A stretch of DNA of 64,000 bases, taken from NCBI RefSeq assembly GCF_014699035.1, contig NZ_JACXAA010000021.1, positions 1 to 64,000 on the forward strand, read 5' to 3'. The notes under the pieces are model-generated. The model made no database searches. It saw only the letters and a list, made by a program, of their open reading frames with translations, and was not told where the DNA came from. Position numbers and translations under genes: made by a program. Shown here piece after piece: positions 60,848 through 64,000 of the stretch (its first letter is position 1; each line of letters starts with the position of its first letter). The DNA comes from Spirosoma validum (lineage in GTDB: Bacteria; Bacteroidota; Bacteroidia; Cytophagales; Spirosomataceae).

Positions 60848-62020
60848 ATGAAGACGATTTTGACGTTACTTCTTGCCCTAAACGCTTGTACTTGCTTTGC
60901 TCAAAAGGCAACACCAATTATTAAGGCGCATTCTACTAAAGCAGTTATCTATGTAAAATACGATCAATCTAATTCCGTGTATCAATGGCACATCAACCCG
61001 AACGTAAAACGAGATGTGTTTACGGTTGGTAAACTGACCAAAACCACAACGGTGACATTTAAAACGGATAGTGATTCACTCATTTTTACGATCAAACCCG
61101 GCCAGAAGAAGGACTTTATTATTTTGCTCAATGACAAAGATTCTTGTCTTACGCAAGTTCAAAGTATCGAAACAAAAAGTTTAGCTAAACGCTCGCCTGA
61201 AATTCATGATTCGATTCCCTTCTTTGTCAATCAGTATAACACTAATTTTTTAAGGGTCATCTTTGACCGCACGGATTCACTCGTACTTAATTTTGATACC
61301 GGGGCGAATGACGTAGCGCTCACTAATGATGCGTTGAAGCGTAAATTTAGATCCAGGCCAACGCTATACAATACGGATTATACCCTACAAATCGGCAGCA
61401 AACTGTATACAAGTAAAGTTCATGACATCGAAATGGCCGGTCACGAGACGGATGGACTGCTAGGGTGGAACAACTTTGATGGAATGGTCGTAGAACTCAA
61501 TTATGACGAGAATAAACTGATTGTCCATTCTAACATGCCGAAACAAATCCTACGGGACAAGGATTACCATGCCTTTAAAATGCGCTATATCGACAATAAG
61601 CCGTTTATAGAAAGTGAACTTCAGCAAAGTGGAACCAAAGCTAAAAACTGGTTTCTGTTTGATTTAGGGTATACCAGAACCGTTATGCTGGATAGTGATT
61701 TATTGAAAGAAGCGCACTTTCCTACCCGTGATATGACCGTACTGAGTAAAGTAATGATGCATGGGGCTAGTGGCAATGAAATTCCGGTTATTACGGCTGA
61801 TTTAGACCTATTGAAAATTGGCAATTTTACCTTGAAAAATGTCCCAATTCAGGTCATGCAACACGCTAATCCGATGCACGGACTGAACATTCATATCCTA
61901 GGCAACGATATTCTGAAACGGTTTAATACGGTGTTAGATTTTCAAAAGAATGTCGTTTATCTAAAACCTAATAAAATTTACGATGCCGATTTCGCCGACC
62001 AAACCAAAAGCGGTACCTAA
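60848..62020 (+). CDS. Exported retropepsin-like aspartic protease
   Basis: About 390 residues from the ATG at 60848 (MKTILTLLLALNACTCFAQ is a clean signal peptide). The region 140-390 has two pepsin/retropepsin-type lobes: VLNFDTGANDVALT (DTG) and FLFDLGYTRTVML (DLG in place of DTG/DSG), each followed by hydrophobic strands, with MAGHETDGLLGWNNFDGM and LNIHILGNDILKRFNTVLDF matching the conserved strand ends. Such bacterial proteins with two catalytic motifs on one chain would be active without dimerising, although Leu in the second motif is unusual and might lower activity. Residues 25-120 are an added N-domain with no family. The role, peptide or protein processing in the periplasm, is inferred. 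Confidence 0.7.
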   Translation: MKTILTLLLALNACTCFAQKATPIIKAHSTKAVIYVKYDQSNSVYQWHINPNVKRDVFTVGKLTKTTTVTFKTDSDSLIFTIKPGQKKDFIILLNDKDSCLTQVQSIETKSLAKRSPEIHDSIPFFVNQYNTNFLRVIFDRTDSLVLNFDTGANDVALTNDALKRKFRSRPTLYNTDYTLQIGSKLYTSKVHDIEMAGHETDGLLGWNNFDGMVVELNYDENKLIVHSNMPKQILRDKDYHAFKMRYIDNKPFIESELQQSGTKAKNWFLFDLGYTRTVMLDSDLLKEAHFPTRDMTVLSKVMMHGASGNEIPVITADLDLLKIGNFTLKNVPIQVMQHANPMHGLNIHILGNDILKRFNTVLDFQKNVVYLKPNKIYDADFADQTKSGT

Positions 62021-62196
62021 CCTTGGTTTGACAAAACGTACCATTGACTACCAGTATGTAGTTTCGCACAAAAGGCTGATTTATCAATATTTGTCTACCT
62101 CAATCAGTCGCATAGGTTGAAAACGGGTACTTATACGCTAAAGCCAATTAGGCTGTCTGAATAAATTTGGCCTTACTTAAACGACTAATTATTACT

Positions 62197-62240
62197 TTAC
62201 CTGATGAAACCATTCTTTTTACCTGATGAAACCATTCTTT
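62197..62240 (+). repeat. 22-bp tandem duplication across the start codon
   Basis: TTTACCTGATGAAACCATTC occurs twice with a 22-base step (62197 and 62219). Each unit holds an ATG (62204, 62226); because 22 is not a multiple of three only the second opens the gene, and the first leads to a TAG after about 20 codons. Confidence 0.9.
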
Positions 62241-62621
62241 GTCATTACTCTCCTAATAGGGGCTAGCTTAACGGCTACTGCCCAAGTGAAAAACCCCTTA
62301 GCCAATACCGCCTGGCAAGGTACCGTCGAGACCAGCAAAGTCGTGGATGTTGTTCTTAGGTATGGAGCCGACACGATGAGAATGTATACCGTAGCGGATA
62401 AGCAGTTGCTGGAAACGATGACCTATACGATGAAAGGCGATTCACTGATCTGGCAAAAAGTAAGTGGGACTAGTCCCTGTGACACCCAAGCGATTGGAAT
62501 CTATCAAGTAGTAATCAAAAATGAGGAGATGGTATTGAACCTACTCAACGATGATTGTCGATTACGATCAGGTTCATTGCTACCAAAGCCCTTCAAGAAA
62601 GTAGAATACAGCAATAAATAG
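62226..62621 (+). CDS. Small exported protein, lipocalin-like
   Basis: A 131-residue protein with a signal peptide (MKPFFVITLLIGASLTATAQ). The mature part NPLANTAWQGTVE, LRYGADTMRMYT, MTYTMKGDSLIWQKVSG and YQVVIKNEEMVLNLLNDDC has the W-x-G opening and strand rhythm of lipocalin-like small barrels; two Cys (CDTQ, DDC) might pair. I do not recognise the family further. The start at 62226 is fixed by the frame; the duplicate ATG 22 bases upstream is out of frame and may lower translation. Confidence 0.6.
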   Translation: MKPFFVITLLIGASLTATAQVKNPLANTAWQGTVETSKVVDVVLRYGADTMRMYTVADKQLLETMTYTMKGDSLIWQKVSGTSPCDTQAIGIYQVVIKNEEMVLNLLNDDCRLRSGSLLPKPFKKVEYSNK

Positions 62622-62847
62622 CTTAAAATTTGAGGTGAGTGAACTGATTTTTACTGGATGAAAGTGAAGCTATAACTAGTCATAGTGGTCGTAGCGAAGC
62701 GTATACAACTGATGGCCGGTCCGCCGGTGCGGTTTGACAGATAGTAAAACGTAACCGTCTCCTAAAACGCTACCATAAGTGTACAGTATAGCAAAATCTA
62801 GTTGAAATAGAAAAGAGCCGCATTGCCGACCACAGCAAGACTTACTT

Positions 62848-63406
62848 CTAGAGCTGCAACCACAATGCTGGACGAACACCGCCACCGTCTCTGGGCCGGC
62901 CGAAGACGCCGTTGCCACGCACATAAACATGGCCATGTTTGGTGATACTGGCACCCGTCCGACCGAAGTCGCCACCCGTGGAAGTCCGTACCGTATCGGG
63001 CTTGTCGATTTCCGTTGTTTTGGTCGTCAATAAGCCAAGTTTGCCCCCCTTTAGTACTCAGCTTGGCCTGGCTGTCGCCAAAATACTGGCAAACCTCTTG
63101 CAAGCTTAGTAAGAATAGGTGATCGGCGGTGTCTGGCCCTCCTGCAGTATTGAACCACGGGTTGTTGGCATTCCGGTTGGTAACCTGCATGATTTGGGCC
63201 TGCTCCTCAGGGCCGAATGAAGGATAGAGTTCCTCATTCAGGTAATGCCTTAAGGTCGAATTTGCCCAGGTTACATTGACAAACTGATGGTGATACCATC
63301 GCAGATCCACTATGTCTTGCGTAATAATCAGCGCTCTTTGCCCCTCTTCAATGGCTAGCACCTGCCAGGTATACTGGCCGAAAGTAATTAGGTCGTGTTT
63401 TACCAT
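62848..63406 (-). pseudogene. DUF6273-domain protein, one frameshift
   Basis: MVKHDLITFGQYTWQVLAIE, ALIITQDIVDLRWYHHQFVN, VTWANSTLRHYLNEELYPSF and HLFLLSLQEVCQYFGDS form a DUF6273 domain up to GWRLRSDG near 62955. There the frame changes; the other frame gives GASITKHGHVYVRGNG and DGGGVRPALWLQL, the normal end, stopping at 62848. One extra G in GACGGGTGCC explains it. The domain is distantly like formylglycine-sulfatase-modifying proteins and is found in many bacteria without a known role. No signal peptide. It is alone; the only neighbours are convergent. Confidence 0.8.
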
Positions 63407-63543
63407 TGTTATAATGCCGGTTTGGCTAGCACTCTACTCTAAATAGCATTAAAACGTTGGGTTACTTATTCTCAGTTATGGCTCCTATCTGATACGATGA
63501 TAGAGCTGAGTATCTGGAATTCGGGTGATTTTGCTATTCCTCT

Positions 63544-63609
63544 ATGGCCCGCCGTGAATACCTGTCAACCGAAGACCGCACCCGTTTTGATGCGCTCATG
63601 GTAAGTTGA
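63544..63609 (+). pseudogene. 21-codon remnant reminiscent of a transposase N-terminus
   Basis: The frame reads MARREYLSTEDRTRFDALMV and then a stop. The start resembles N-termini of Tn3-type transposases, but it is too short to be sure and no other part of such a gene lies nearby. Confidence 0.25.
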
Positions 63610-63641
63610 ATAATTAAAAATACAATCCCATTCAGTAATAA

Positions 63642-64000
63642 TTATAAGCCCAATTTTTTGAATAACTCATCCCGATAATTTTTTCCAATAGGGATTTCCT
63701 GTTCACCAATAAATATCCTATTTCCCTCGATGCGCCCGATTTTGGATTTGTTAATAATAAATGACCGATGCACCTTGATGAATTGAGTGGCAGGCAGTTG
63801 CTGCTCTAAGCCGGAGAAGGACATGACTGGTGTTAATGGTTTATCGGTGGTGACGATCTTCGTATAATTGCCATTTGCCTCGGCAAATAGCAATTCGTCA
63901 TGGTTTATCCTATAGATCTTGCCTTCCGTTTTTATAAAAAGATGATCGTCTGCTGCTTTAGCTACCGGGTTACGGTTATTTCGGGAGCCGATGTTTTCCG
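63642..64000 (-). CDS. LytTR-domain response regulator, 5' part outside the window
   Basis: The frame is open from 63642 to the window edge, so the N-terminus, normally a receiver domain, is missing here. From the edge it reads through a linker (AADDHLFIKTEGKIYRINHD) into a complete LytTR domain: ELLFAEANGNYTKIVTTDK, LPATQFIKVHRSFIINKSKI (the signature FxKVHRSFIIN) and GEQEIPIGKNYRDELFKKLG. It binds DNA direct repeats, often upstream of genes for surface or transport proteins, under a membrane histidine kinase. The Met at 63893 could be misread as a start, but the linker before it has clear coding character. Confidence 0.9.
   Translation of the reverse strand, partial: ENIGSRNNRNPVAKAADDHLFIKTEGKIYRINHDELLFAEANGNYTKIVTTDKPLTPVMSFSGLEQQLPATQFIKVHRSFIINKSKIGRIEGNRIFIGEQEIPIGKNYRDELFKKLGL

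Noticed and set aside
60718..63495. ATGGCTCC(A/T)ATC(A/T)GATA at 60718 and 63478 as a new repeat
   Set aside because: Only two short copies with differences; not enough to claim a family.

Overview
The window looks like a Cytophagales (Bacteroidota) chromosome, most like Spirosoma or a close relative. The signs are a long FtsX/MacB-type permease, a one-protein hybrid two-component regulator with propeller repeats and a C-terminal AraC domain, LytTR regulators, giant secreted beta-helix proteins, and promoters with the Bacteroidota -7 box TAnnTTTG. No rRNA, tRNA or CRISPR array was seen. The genus is inferred from gene style; no search was run.

Layout. 0-6 kb: an NTF2-like exported protein, an ABC permease, a broken carboxypeptidase-regulatory-like gene and a Fic protein. 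6-10.5 kb (minus): an operon of an SDR, a hydroxynitrile-lyase-like cupin, an acetyltransferase, a second cupin and an esterase pseudogene split by a decayed IS5-type element. 11.3-15.4 kb (minus): a PaoABC-like molybdenum aldehyde oxidoreductase whose FAD and molybdenum subunits are frameshifted. 15.6-22.2 kb (minus): two PQQ sugar dehydrogenases, an SMP-30 lactonase, alpha/beta hydrolases and a cyclophilin-like lipoprotein. 22.4-33.6 kb (plus): an AraC regulator, an isoquinoline-oxidoreductase-type enzyme with its own diheme cytochrome, an XdhC maturation factor, an intact PaoABC-like enzyme and a type-B carboxylesterase. 34-38.5 kb: AraC regulators, a SnoaL-like protein, an SDR cut by an intact IS5-family element, and a 128-bp MITE. 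38.9-56.1 kb: a TPR/LuxR-type regulator, a 1763-residue beta-helix protein, a 1383-residue hybrid sensor, a second beta-helix protein (1458 residues) and a LytTR protein. 56.3-64 kb: an Xre/RES toxin-antitoxin pair, an outer-membrane barrel pseudogene, several exported proteins, a DUF6273 pseudogene and a LytTR regulator running off the right edge.

How it fits together. The 6-33 kb part reads as a periplasmic oxidation island: PQQ enzymes and Tat-exported molybdenum enzymes oxidise sugars or aldehydes, SMP-30 and esterases open lactones and esters, and XdhC prepares the cofactor. Two minus-strand operons 11.4 kb apart share the same promoter and operator geometry (31 of 35 operator positions identical at identical distance from the -7 box). 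This points to one AraC protein, probably the one at 22.4 kb, controlling both. The left copy of the system is decaying while the right copy is intact.

The 39-56 kb part looks like a surface-protein locus. Two giant beta-helix proteins share a C-terminal domain of about 130 residues ending in DADKI(E/D)YFQQ and alternate with their likely regulators. A short dispersed repeat with core AACGCTCC recurs in at least five intergenic gaps.
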